Shown piece after piece: positions 36,101 to 44,788 of a stretch of DNA of 64,000 bases. The stretch lies in the NCBI GenBank assembly GCA_029562645.1, contig JAKQUI010000048.1, forward strand, positions 248,001-312,000, read 5' to 3'. A model generated the notes under the pieces. The model saw only the letters and a program-made list of their open reading frames with translations, was not told the DNA's origin and did no database searches. A program made the translations under genes and the position numbers. This DNA comes from Spirochaetota bacterium. Lineage in GTDB: Bacteria; Spirochaetota; UBA4802; JAKQUI01. Position 1 is the stretch's first letter. Each line of letters starts with the position of its first letter.

Positions 36101-36467
36101 GAACAGCGTGTCGCCGCATCACGGCATGGAGCATGGAGACCTTCTCTCGTCGCTCAATTCCGTGGCCGGCGCCGACTTCGCGAGCTACGCCCCGAACGGG
36201 ACCACGGTCACCTTCACCATCGACGCGGCGCTGTTCCAGGGCGCCGAGGGCGTGCGGAACCTCGCGTCAATCTTCAGCACCTTCTTCAAGAAGGGCGGGA
36301 TGCAGTTCCAGCCCAATGTGCTCAACCGCGAGATCCTGCTGGACGCCTACAACAACCCCGAGAAGTATCCGTTCCTGCTGGTCCGCATCGCCGGCTACTG
36401 CGCCTACTTCACGCAGCTATCGGACGAGCTCAAGAAGGAGATCATCAACCGGACGTGCTATTCCTAG
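33129..36467 (+). CDS. single-chain glycyl radical enzyme activase-glycyl radical enzyme fusion
   Basis: One uninterrupted frame of 1112 codons. Residues about 28-275 form a radical SAM activating enzyme: [20 protein letters not shown] with the cluster Cys55, Cys59, Cys62 (CX3CX2C), SGGEP (105-109), and no extra ferredoxin-type cluster insert, so a short PflA-like form. Residues about 281-1112 form a full-length glycyl radical enzyme: PDELLVGN (346-353), thiyl site GCVEP with Cys714 and Glu716, and the glycyl loop [10 protein letters not shown] with Gly1089. Normally these are two separate genes. The GCVEP motif is of the dehydratase/lyase type (glycerol dehydratase, CutC, HPAD group), not pyruvate formate-lyase (CC). 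Substrate not identified. No microcompartment or dehydrogenase genes flank it. Confidence 0.93.
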   Translation: [1112 protein letters not shown]

Positions 36468-36496
36468 CATATCTTGTGACCTGTACCTCATGTACC

Positions 36497-36529
36497 ATCC
36501 CTTCGGGTTTTCCCGGGGGGATTTTTTTT
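36497..36529 (+). terminator. terminator of the fused glycyl radical gene
   Basis: ATCCC (36497-36501) pairs with GGGAT (36518-36522), and GGG/CCC pair inside it around TTTT. A run of eight T follows. It begins 30 bases after the stop at 36467. Confidence 0.7.
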
Positions 36530-36568
36530 GTGATAGGCTCGCGCTGATACGTCGTATAGGATACGGGG

Positions 36569-36889
36569 CTAGTGCGCAAAGAGCGAGAACACGTCGAACT
36601 CGTTCATCACATAGACGAGCAGTAAGATGGAAGCAAGCGCCGCACAGGCAAGTCCCGCGACCAGCTTCACGCCCCGCATGTTCCCCGACATCAGCGCCAG
36701 GCCGATGAGCCCGAGGGGACCGATCGCCGCGAACAGGAAGGCCATGCTCGCGCCGAAGACCTTAAAGACGAAGTCGACGGCAGTGCGGGCATCGCGCATC
36801 GCGAGCATTACCGCGAGTGCGACATCCGCCGCGAAAAAGATGACGATGCCGCCGATGACGAGGATGAAGTTGCGTGTGCGATGGTACAT
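36569..36889 (-). CDS. small membrane protein, unknown function
   Basis: 106 residues with about three hydrophobic segments (FILVIGGIVIFFAADVALAVML; FVFKVFGASMAFLFAAIGPLGL; LVAGLACAALASILLLVYV). No conserved motif recognised. Single gene between the glycyl radical gene and another minus-strand exported protein. Confidence 0.6.
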   Translation of the reverse strand: MYHRTRNFILVIGGIVIFFAADVALAVMLAMRDARTAVDFVFKVFGASMAFLFAAIGPLGLIGLALMSGNMRGVKLVAGLACAALASILLLVYVMNEFDVFSLFAH

Positions 36890-36986
36890 GCCGTCTTTTC
36901 TCCGCCCCTGGTCATTTTTTCAGAAAGCGCAGCGGCCATCAAGATCGACATCATCACCCCATAATGAGCGGGCGCGCGAAGCGCCT

Positions 36987-37487
36987 CTAGTAGGTGCACG
37001 TCACGTCGAGATGCTCCTTTTTAATCCTGTCCACCCCGAGCAATTTTCTGAACTGCGGCTCGTGATACAGGTAACCGAGGAACCGGTTGCGCTGGTAGAA
37101 ATCAAGCCAGACGATATAGTATTCACCGGAGCGCTCTGCGGGAACGATGAGATGCGCGAACAGATAGCGATTTCGTATAAATCCGGTAAACTCGTCGCGC
37201 GATACGTTCCAGTGGTCAGTATCGAACAGGACCCGGACAACATCGCCGGTATTGAACTCGGGGAATTTCCTGACGAGTGCGCCCATGATCTCGGCTTCGA
37301 ACTTTCGGTTTGTCCGCCAGCGCTTGGGAATACACCGATACATCATAGGATGGGAGATGGGCGTCTTCCAGCGTTTTTTCACCCGCATGTCGACCATCTC
37401 TTTGAATGTCGTGGCGTTTTCATATGAAACAACGCCAGATGCCGCCACGAGCAGAATCGACACGCACAATACGCACAGCCTCTTCAT
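36987..37487 (-). CDS. exported protein, unknown function
   Basis: 166 residues from ATG 37487 (MKRLCVLCVSILLVAASG), with a clear signal peptide. Mature part is basic and aromatic: MVDMRVKKRWKTPISHPMMY, FNTGDVVRVLFDTDHWNVSR, EYYIVWLDFYQRNRFLGYLY. No family recognised. It may be periplasmic. Divergent from the amidohydrolase lipoprotein. Confidence 0.65.
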   Translation of the reverse strand: MKRLCVLCVSILLVAASGVVSYENATTFKEMVDMRVKKRWKTPISHPMMYRCIPKRWRTNRKFEAEIMGALVRKFPEFNTGDVVRVLFDTDHWNVSRDEFTGFIRNRYLFAHLIVPAERSGEYYIVWLDFYQRNRFLGYLYHEPQFRKLLGVDRIKKEHLDVTCTY

Positions 37488-37669
37488 GTGACGCCCCGTT
37501 GCAATGAACACCTCGTCTTAACATAAGTGTTCCCACCCACTGCCTGTAAATGCAACAAAAAAACATGCGCCCGTGAGAGGCTTGACATTAATACGATCCC
37601 ATGACATGGTATTTTTATTCGATTCGCATCGCTGACAACAGGAGCACGGACAGCGAGGAGGCGCACAAC

Positions 37670-38890
37670 ATGAAACATCCGCACGGAATCATTCTCGCAT
37701 CGCTCGTGCTACTGCATGGCTGCGCCTTCTCTCTTCTGAGCGGGAACTTCGACCGGGACGTTCGCGCGATCGAAACGCTGAGCCGGGAGGCGCAGGCGCT
37801 CGTCGATAGCGCATACCGCGACATCCCGCCGGGGAAGCTGGTAGATTGCCACCTGCACGTCGTGGGAATCAACACCGCGAAAACCAGCTGCTTCGTGAAC
37901 GAGAACATGCCGAAGTGGTGGCACCCGCGCGCCTATATCAGATATCGCCTGTTCCTGAGCGCATTCGGCGTCGATGCCACCGACACCACCGACGAGGCCA
38001 TGGTCCGGCGCCTCGCGAGCCTCGCACGCGGCATGCGGGGCGGCGGAACCTTCTATATCCTGGCAATGGATAAGAACTACAACCGCGACGGGACCGAGAA
38101 TCTCCCGCAGACCGAGTTCTATACGCCCAATAACTACGTGTACGAAATCTCCCGCGCACATCCGGACATCTTCGTGCCGGTCGTTTCCATCAATCCCTAC
38201 CGGAAGGACGCGATCGCGGAGCTCGAGCGGTGGGCCGGGAAAGGAGTTCGCATGGTCAAGTGGATCCCGAATGCCCAGGGGATCGATCCGTCTGATCCCG
38301 CCATCGATCCCTTCTACCGGAGGATGAAGGCGCTCCGGATGGCGCTCCTCACCCATGGCGGCGAGGAGAAGGCGGTGGACGCCGAGGAGGCGCAGAAGCT
38401 CGGGAACCCGCTCCTGCTTCGCCGGCCGCTCGATATCGGCGTTACGATTATCGTGGCGCACGGCGCGAGCCTCGGGCGAAACATCGACCTCGACGATCCC
38501 GAGAAAAAACCGGCGGACAATTTCGATCTCTTCCTGCGGCTCATGGACGATAAAAAATACGAGCGGCTACTCTTCGCGGACGTATCGGCGCAGTTGCAAT
38601 TCAACCGGCTGTCGAAACCGCTCGAACGCATTCTGGAGCGGACCGACCTGCACCATCGGCTCGTGAACGGGAGCGACTATCCCCTGCCCGCCGTGAACGT
38701 CGTGATACAAACGCGGGTCCTCGCGAGGCTCGGATTCATCACCGCCGATGAGCGCCGCTGCCTCAATGAAATCTACCGAGCGAACCCGCTCCTGTTCGAT
38801 TTCGTCCTCAAGCGGACGATCCGGCATCCGCGGACCGGCGCACGATTCCCCGCGTCCGTGTTCACGACCGGCGCGGTCCCCATTCGCTGA
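37670..38890 (+). CDS. amidohydrolase-family lipoprotein
   Basis: 406 residues from ATG 37670, with GAGGAGG 8 bases upstream. The lipoprotein signal ends LLHGCAF. The TIM-barrel Amidohydrolase_2 site can be followed: DCHLHVVG (HxH), GVRMVKWIPNAQGIDPSDP, LLTHGGEE, IIVAHGASLG and NGSDYPLP (the last metal Asp). Enzymes of the family decarboxylate or hydrolyse small molecules; location at the envelope is unusual for them. TTGACA at 37582 may be a -35 element, but no good -10 is at standard spacing. Confidence 0.85.
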   Translation: MKHPHGIILASLVLLHGCAFSLLSGNFDRDVRAIETLSREAQALVDSAYRDIPPGKLVDCHLHVVGINTAKTSCFVNENMPKWWHPRAYIRYRLFLSAFGVDATDTTDEAMVRRLASLARGMRGGGTFYILAMDKNYNRDGTENLPQTEFYTPNNYVYEISRAHPDIFVPVVSINPYRKDAIAELERWAGKGVRMVKWIPNAQGIDPSDPAIDPFYRRMKALRMALLTHGGEEKAVDAEEAQKLGNPLLLRRPLDIGVTIIVAHGASLGRNIDLDDPEKKPADNFDLFLRLMDDKKYERLLFADVSAQLQFNRLSKPLERILERTDLHHRLVNGSDYPLPAVNVVIQTRVLARLGFITADERRCLNEIYRANPLLFDFVLKRTIRHPRTGARFPASVFTTGAVPIR

Positions 38891-38911
38891 CCGCCGTCGG
38901 TCCGGAATCCG

Positions 38912-39769
38912 CTAGTGATCGACCATCCGCAGCGTGGGAAATGTCCGCAGTCGGACCCCGTCGTCAACGGAGCAGTTGACCGCGGCGATCACCGCAAACG
39001 GCGGCTTGATTCCGCTCAGCGCGAATGACACGGGGAAGCGCGTCCCGCCGCCGCTCACGTCGATGTCGCGGACGGCCCACACGATGCTCACCCATTCATC
39101 CGTCTGATCGGGGAAAAATCGCTCATTGGAGAAGGTCAGAAAATTCCTGTCGCCGACGATTGCATACGACGGCCGCTCAAAACGTCGCTCCTGCATTTTT
39201 ACGACCATCACCTGCACATTGGGATTCGGAAACTTTTCCAGCGAGACGGGCGCTTCCTGTGTGGTGATCCCGAGAACGGCGTTGGAGCCCGCGAGCTGAT
39301 ACACGACGAACGGACGGCCCGCCTGCCCGATCCGGTACAGCCGCGCCCGCCCCTGCCGGTCGAAATACGACAGGAGCTGCATCCCGTTCACCGTCCGTCT
39401 ATCGAGCACCGGATCGAGAACGGTCGGCCCGATCACCAGCGTGTCGTTCCGAATTGCCGCGGGAAACTCGTCGGTCGCGTTCCCGTTGCCGTTGATATCG
39501 TACGCGAAGCGCGACATCAGAAAATCGCGTTCGAGGATCTTCCCGTGCGCGTTCCCGGCGATCACGATCCGCTCCGTGGTGATGGGAACGCTCGCGCCGC
39601 TGAAGATCGTCGCGGGCCCGCGATAGGCGATGCGAAGATCGACCCCATACCCTGCGCCGGCCTTCTTCACGGTACAGGCGTCGATCGTGAACGAAAACGA
39701 CGAGCCCGCCACGGCCGGGAGCGTCGCGGACAAAAACAGCACTGCGACTAACAACATTCTTCCAGTCAT
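38912..39769 (-). CDS. exported protein, unknown function
   Basis: 285 residues from ATG 39769, chosen because GGGAGG lies 4 bases before it. Signal peptide MLLVAVLFLSATLPAVAGSS. The mature part looks all-beta, with ITTERIVIAGNAHGKIL, a DINGNGNATDEF stretch that resembles a calcium-binding Asp/Asn loop, and VWAVRDIDVSGGGTRFPVSF. No family recognised. Converges with the amidohydrolase gene (21-base gap). Confidence 0.68.
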   Translation of the reverse strand: MTGRMLLVAVLFLSATLPAVAGSSFSFTIDACTVKKAGAGYGVDLRIAYRGPATIFSGASVPITTERIVIAGNAHGKILERDFLMSRFAYDINGNGNATDEFPAAIRNDTLVIGPTVLDPVLDRRTVNGMQLLSYFDRQGRARLYRIGQAGRPFVVYQLAGSNAVLGITTQEAPVSLEKFPNPNVQVMVVKMQERRFERPSYAIVGDRNFLTFSNERFFPDQTDEWVSIVWAVRDIDVSGGGTRFPVSFALSGIKPPFAVIAAVNCSVDDGVRLRTFPTLRMVDH

Positions 39770-39913
39770 GCATCCTCCCTCACGCCTGCGAATCAAACAG
39801 CTTCGATGCGCGCGGTACCCGCGTATTCGCCTGTCACGCACCGCTCGTTCGGGAAAGAAATTCATCAGCAGAGAGGTGATGATAGCGTTACCGCCACGAA
39901 CGTACGGCCCGGT

Positions 39914-41311
39914 TCAGGAGCGTTCCTCCAGCAATCGCCCGAAGATGCGTTTCTTTTTCGCGCACCATGCCGTAAACGCGACCGGGTCGTCTCGTTCCGG
40001 ATAGCGCGCATAGTGGTCGAGGACGCGCCGCAGCGTCATGCCCATGCGCGCGATGGGCGGAAGGAGCGTCGGGTGGGCCGAGAAGCCGCGAATTCGCGCG
40101 GGAACGGTGCGCGCCGATATCCGCGGCTCGTTCACCTGAAGGCCGTTGAGCGTGTCCTCCGCCTGCATGATGCCGCTCTCGAGCATCGAGGCGACATCGT
40201 CCGCCGAGAGCGAATCGACCGTGAGCCGCGTAACGTCATAGCCGGCCAGTCGGCGCCCCCGCCCGCGCTGATAGGCGGCCGCATACGACCAGAGGGCGGC
40301 CGCGGAGACATCGTTCCCGCGAATGGCGTTCACCGCGACGCCCGACGCGAGCGTGGCGGTGATGAGCGCCGACGCCACGCCGCTGCCGTGCATCGGGAAT
40401 ACCGTGCAGGCCGCCTCCCCGAGCGCCATGAAGCCGCCGGCGACCATTCGATCGAGCGAATGCCGGATGCGGATCGGAGCCGCCGCCGCGCGGACCTGTG
40501 TGCCGAAGCACCCCGCGTCGCGGACGAATGCATCGACCACCTGCCGCGCCGTGATGATGCGCTCGTGATCGCGCTTGAGGCCGACGAGCAGATAGGCCGT
40601 CCCATCGCGTTTCGAGAGGAAGGAATACACCGTCGAATAGGAGCCCGTGGTCCCCATGCGCGCAATGATCTCGTCGGGTGCGAACAGGCCGTTGCCGATC
40701 GCCGCATCGGCCTTCGCGGGAACAAGCCGATGCAGACAGTTCGCGGCGCTCACCACATGGCGGGACGATTCCGGAAACTCGAAGCCAAAGGATGCCGGCA
40801 GCGAGCGCACCAACGCCGCGGCGAACCCGGTCGCATCGATGGTGATCCGCGCATTCACGTGACGATCGCGGCCGTCCGACCCTTTGCAGATGAATCCCGT
40901 GACGCGCTCCCCGGAGGTGATGGCGGAAATCACGCGCGTCCCCGGAACAAAGCGCGCACCGGCCCGTTTGGCCTGCACGAGAAGTCCCTTGACGAAGACA
41001 TCAAGGTTGATCGCCACCGGAAGCGCGTGCTCGCGCTCGTCGAACGAGAAGAGCTCGCGGCCCCGCGCGGAGAGAACGCGCAACCGCGCGCATTCATAGG
41101 GCACCGTGTCGCCGGACGGAAGCGGCAGCCCCACCTCCGAATAAACCGTCGGTTCCGTTTCAAGGACGAGGGACCGTCCCAGCCCCACCTCGGGAAGCGC
41201 ATCGAACAATCCGACCGAGAGGCCCGCCTCCGCCAGGCGCAATGCCGCGAGCGTCCCTCCAGGCCCGGCGCCGGCGATCGCGACATCGAAATCGAAACGC
41301 TTCGTTTTCAT
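39914..41311 (-). CDS. geranylgeranyl reductase/halogenase-type flavoprotein
   Basis: 465 residues. N-terminal FAD dinucleotide fold FDVAIAGAGPGGTLAALRLAEAG, then TIDATGFAAALVRSLP and the second FAD motif MVAGGFMALGEAACTVFPMHGSG, which is the G-D-A-A-x-x-x-P region with Glu for Asp. The order fits the GGR/PHBH superfamily (saturation of isoprenoids, hydroxylation or halogenation). The C-terminal 100 residues are unassigned. Alone, with no lipid biosynthesis genes beside it. Confidence 0.8.
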   Translation of the reverse strand: MKTKRFDFDVAIAGAGPGGTLAALRLAEAGLSVGLFDALPEVGLGRSLVLETEPTVYSEVGLPLPSGDTVPYECARLRVLSARGRELFSFDEREHALPVAINLDVFVKGLLVQAKRAGARFVPGTRVISAITSGERVTGFICKGSDGRDRHVNARITIDATGFAAALVRSLPASFGFEFPESSRHVVSAANCLHRLVPAKADAAIGNGLFAPDEIIARMGTTGSYSTVYSFLSKRDGTAYLLVGLKRDHERIITARQVVDAFVRDAGCFGTQVRAAAAPIRIRHSLDRMVAGGFMALGEAACTVFPMHGSGVASALITATLASGVAVNAIRGNDVSAAALWSYAAAYQRGRGRRLAGYDVTRLTVDSLSADDVASMLESGIMQAEDTLNGLQVNEPRISARTVPARIRGFSAHPTLLPPIARMGMTLRRVLDHYARYPERDDPVAFTAWCAKKKRIFGRLLEERS

Positions 41312-41468
41312 CGTCCCCCTCTTTTACCGCACACGCGTGCTTCTACAACACCATCGTGAGCGCCAACTGTCAAAGCATTAATTGCAGACCAAATATGTAA
41401 TTTTCTTGCTTTCTCCAATGACGCATGTATACAATGATATAGCGCGACACGGTCATGGAGTTCATTGA

Positions 41469-41999
41469 ATGCAACCGATCAGAATTCAGGCAACGCCCCC
41501 CAGGGATATCGCAGCCTATCGCGACATCGTGAAGCGCGGTCTCGGGCCCTATTTTTTCTTCGGCTGGTTCTCAATCACGGGACCGGCGATACCGACCGCC
41601 ATGATGCTTGCACATGCGATCATCGGCGATGCACCCGAGGAGATATTCGTTCCCGGAGTCATTGCTTTCGTCGTCGCGGGCGCCATTCTGGGAACGATAC
41701 TCCTGCGCAGCGGGAGCAACATCAAGCGCGAACGGGAACTGGCCCTTTCCCGGGGGGTGATGATACCGGCCACGGTCCTCGCGCACGGCAGGGCATTTGC
41801 GTTCTACAAGAGCGTCCGCGACTACACCCTTACCGTTGAATATGCAGGCCCCGATGGCGCGCCGCACCGCTCGATCATCCGCTCATCGAACAGAGAGCTC
41901 CACCGGCATGATCCGGGCGACACGATCATGGGACTGCGAGACGAAACGAGCGGCGCTGTTTTCTTTCCCGCCGAAGCCGGGTGCGAACTTCACGCCTGA
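41469..41999 (+). CDS. two-helix membrane protein, DUF3592-like
   Basis: 176 residues. Two membrane segments (YFFFGWFSITGPAIPTAMML; EIFVPGVIAFVVAGAILGTILL) are followed by a soluble beta-rich domain: MIPATVLAHGRAFAFYKSVRDYTLTVEY and VFFPAEAGCEL. The layout of membrane hairpin plus a small beta domain resembles DUF3592-type proteins; assignment is tentative. Ribosome site GGAG lies before the ATG. Confidence 0.62.
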   Translation: MQPIRIQATPPRDIAAYRDIVKRGLGPYFFFGWFSITGPAIPTAMMLAHAIIGDAPEEIFVPGVIAFVVAGAILGTILLRSGSNIKRERELALSRGVMIPATVLAHGRAFAFYKSVRDYTLTVEYAGPDGAPHRSIIRSSNRELHRHDPGDTIMGLRDETSGAVFFPAEAGCELHA

Positions 42000-42032
42000 T
42001 GGCGTCCGCAACCATTTGAAAAATACGCGCCG

Positions 42033-42458
42033 CTACTGACGAAGCTTCGGCGAATTAAACCAGAGCCCCGAGACGAGGTCCCGGTCGCCTATCTTCTGGA
42101 ACACGACCTTGATCTCGACCCCGTCCTCGCGTTCGAACTTCCCCTTGTATTTCACCACCACGAACTGATCTTTCTGCGAAACATCGGACACCTCGCGAGA
42201 GAGATACTTCCCGATCTTCGACATGATGAGCTCTCGTGTCTGGACAAATACGTTCTCCGGCATTGCGTTCTTCATCTGCGCATCGAAATCCGTTACGTAG
42301 CGGGCATAGGTTCCGTCGTTATACGCCGCGAGGATCCTGTCGCTCGCGGGATTCGCGTATCCAAGCACCGCCTCGCGCTCCGCCCCGGTGATTGACCGCT
42401 TACCGCATCCGGCAGCGAGCAGCAAGATGATGAGAACCGCAACGACTTGATGTTTCAT
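42033..42458 (-). CDS. DUF3887-type lipoprotein
   Basis: 141 residues. Lipoprotein signal MKHQVVAVLIILLLAAGCGK. The mature domain reads ILAAYNDGTYARYVTDFDAQ, MSKIGKYLSREVSDV, VVVKYKGKFEREDGVEIKVV and ends DRDLVSGLWFNSPKLRQ, matching the small NTF2-like DUF3887 pattern. The role in the envelope is unknown. It converges with the preceding membrane gene. Confidence 0.78.
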   Translation of the reverse strand: MKHQVVAVLIILLLAAGCGKRSITGAEREAVLGYANPASDRILAAYNDGTYARYVTDFDAQMKNAMPENVFVQTRELIMSKIGKYLSREVSDVSQKDQFVVVKYKGKFEREDGVEIKVVFQKIGDRDLVSGLWFNSPKLRQ

Positions 42459-42716
42459 GGCGTCCCCCCTGTATCACATCCTGGATAGTGTGTGTTCAGC
42501 ATTGGCGGCGAATGTATGATATGCGTGCATCTTGAATTCGCGAGCCTCAGTCCGCGCACATGCGCAATACCTCGATCACGCCGCAAATACCACACGTACG
42601 ATACGCCGCCCAACGCCATTGTAAAGATAACCGCAACGGAAGCAAAAAGAAACAAAAATATTATCTGAACGAACCGGAAACCGGCGCACGAAGGAATGAT
42701 GAGGCCGTTGAAAACG

Positions 42717-43337
42717 CTACGATGCGGAGTCCGCCTCAAGACGGCGCCGAATGATCATTTTTATCGCGATAGCGATGATAATCACCCCGACGAGAACGCC
42801 CACCGCGACATGACCCTGCGTCATCCATTCCATGAGCCGCTCGCGATTGTGCGCGCCGAAATACCCGACCGCAAGCCACACCGGAACGCTGATGAGCGCG
42901 GCGAATCCGTCGATCGCGAAAAAGGCGCCGGGAGGCACGACCCGCAGGATACCGGTCGTGAGGAAGATGGGCGAGCGGAACCCGGGCATAAAGCGTCCGG
43001 CGAAGATCACCCAGCGCCCGTACTTCCCGAACCAGCCCTGTATCGCATGAAAGCGCGGACCGTTGACAAGCGCCCGCGTAAACCGGTACTCGAGGGCCTT
43101 CATGCCCAGGTAGCGACCGGCGAAATAAATGATCCCGTCGCCGATAAGAACGCTCGCCATCACCCCGACGCCCATCACGCGAATGTCGGTGAAGCCCAGC
43201 CCCGACAGCACGCCGCCCGCGACGATGGAGATGTCCTCGGGAACCGGCAGGCCGAGGCCGCACAAAAGCAGCATCCCGAAGACCGCGGCATACCCGTAGG
43301 TCTGAAAGAATACGATGATGGTATCCAGTTCAATCAT
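42717..43337 (-). CDS. DedA-family membrane protein
   Basis: 206 residues. DedA/SNARE-associated features: CGLGLPVPEDISIVAGGVLS, GDGIIYFAGRYLG, and the signature FAGRFMPGFRSPIFLTTGIL. Members act as undecaprenyl-phosphate or phospholipid flippases and influence proton motive force. Single gene, 258 bases upstream of the DUF3887 lipoprotein gene on the same strand. Confidence 0.92.
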   Translation of the reverse strand: MIELDTIIVFFQTYGYAAVFGMLLLCGLGLPVPEDISIVAGGVLSGLGFTDIRVMGVGVMASVLIGDGIIYFAGRYLGMKALEYRFTRALVNGPRFHAIQGWFGKYGRWVIFAGRFMPGFRSPIFLTTGILRVVPPGAFFAIDGFAALISVPVWLAVGYFGAHNRERLMEWMTQGHVAVGVLVGVIIIAIAIKMIIRRRLEADSAS

Positions 43338-43507
43338 GATTGGTGTCCGATATCACTACACGCGTGTAAATAATCAATAAAGATTTCGCAAAATACGCGC
43401 GTGAACGAATCATCACACAATAAAAAGCTTGAAATAATTGGCTCGCCCGGTGAGTATTCATTCATTGATTAATCATGCGCCTACACCATAGCCGAGGTAC
43501 CCCGACG

Positions 43508-44701
43508 ATGAGACCACACCGCCATGTCCGTTGCATGATCGCCGCGCTCGCCGCATTCACGATCGTCTCCTGCCGTCTCGAAGTCCCGGTCCGCGAGATG
43601 GCGCAGGCGAAATCGACCATCACGCGCGCGCACGAGGTGAAGGCGCATAAATACGCCCCGGACGAGCTCAAAAAGGCCACCGACCATCTCATGAGCAGCC
43701 ATCGCTTTGCGGCAGCAGGCGATAAAGGCGCGGCGACGGATACCGCTCTCAAATCGCTCTCATTCGCCAATACCGCGGTCGCAAAATCCCTGCCGCTCCT
43801 CTCGAAGGACTCGCTCGACGCTGCGACGGCCAAGGTGAACGAGGCCGCCTCCCTCGCCGATCCCGCCGCAAAACCGTCGGAGCTCGTCGACGCCGAGCAG
43901 AAACTCGCGCGCGCCGGGCAACTCCATTCGGAATCGAAGTTCTGGGAATCGTACCTTATATCGAAGGACATCGCTCCCGCCCTTGACGGCTTCATCGGCA
44001 AACAGTCGGAAGACCTGAAACAAAGCGCCGCGCAACGGCTCGAGGCGGCGCAGAACGCCCTGCGCACGTGCCGCGCTGCGGGACCGGACGATTCGCAAAA
44101 AGCCGATATCGACAAGGCCGCCGCGCTCATCGACAAGGCAGGCAACGCGCTTTCATCCGGCGCCTACAAGGACTCGATTGCGGCCTCCGACGAGGCCATT
44201 TCGATCCTGAACGCCGCGACCATCGCCATGGAGAAGAAGCGCGAAGCGACGATTATCGACACCAAAAAGGAAAAGGAACTTACGGAAAAAACCGACACTG
44301 ACCGCCGGACCTACAAGGTCGTATACAACCCCAAGAAGCGCGATTGCCTCTGGCGGATCGCACTTAAAATGTACAAGAACCCGAGGCTCTGGCCGCTTAT
44401 CTACGTCGCCAACAAGGACAAAATTAAGGATCCGGATCTCATCTATCCGGGACAGGTGTTTATCATCCCGCCCGTTCCAAGCAAAAAGCCTTCATCCGAT
44501 CAAAAGACGGATGGGGAGAGCGATGATGATGACGAAGACGACGATACCGAGAGCGTAGACGAAACCAACGCGACTGATAAGTCCACCGATTCGGCCGACA
44601 AGAAACCATCTGACAAGACAGAGACTCCATCGCCGAAGAAAAATGCGCCCGCCGACGCAACGGACGCTCCGGAGGACTACAGCGACGAAGACGCCCCTTG
44701 A
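43508..44701 (+). CDS. LysM-domain lipoprotein with DUF4398-like region
   Basis: 397 residues from ATG 43508 (GAGGT upstream). Lipobox IVSCR. First half: REMAQAKSTITRAHEVKAHK and repeated helical stretches typical of DUF4398. Then a LysM domain with a long second half (RRTYKVVYNPKKRDCLWRIA, WPLIYVANKDKIKDPDLIYP, GQVFIIP). The last 70 residues are very acidic and disordered (DDDDEDDDTESVDE). Probably holds peptidoglycan to a membrane; likely structural. A small exported protein follows 87 bases later. Confidence 0.88.
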   Translation: MRPHRHVRCMIAALAAFTIVSCRLEVPVREMAQAKSTITRAHEVKAHKYAPDELKKATDHLMSSHRFAAAGDKGAATDTALKSLSFANTAVAKSLPLLSKDSLDAATAKVNEAASLADPAAKPSELVDAEQKLARAGQLHSESKFWESYLISKDIAPALDGFIGKQSEDLKQSAAQRLEAAQNALRTCRAAGPDDSQKADIDKAAALIDKAGNALSSGAYKDSIAASDEAISILNAATIAMEKKREATIIDTKKEKELTEKTDTDRRTYKVVYNPKKRDCLWRIALKMYKNPRLWPLIYVANKDKIKDPDLIYPGQVFIIPPVPSKKPSSDQKTDGESDDDDEDDDTESVDETNATDKSTDSADKKPSDKTETPSPKKNAPADATDAPEDYSDEDAP

Positions 44702-44788
44702 TCACGCGACATCACGCCATTATGCTTGGTCGATGAACGCACCGAGCCTGCATACGCAGGCTCCATCATACCACACGAGGGAAACATC

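Noticed and set aside
34254-36134. Minus-strand open frame of 626 codons
   Set aside because: Antisense to the glycyl radical enzyme, low-complexity composition and no motif.
37582-37612. Promoter before the amidohydrolase lipoprotein
   Set aside because: TTGACA is perfect, but the nearest -10-like hexamer (TGGTAT) is at 19 bases and poor.
42455-42739. Minus-strand frame with one hydrophobic stretch between the DUF3887 lipoprotein and DedA genes
   Set aside because: No ribosome site, unnatural C-terminal half, overlaps the starts and ends of neighbours; could be a small membrane protein but support is too thin.
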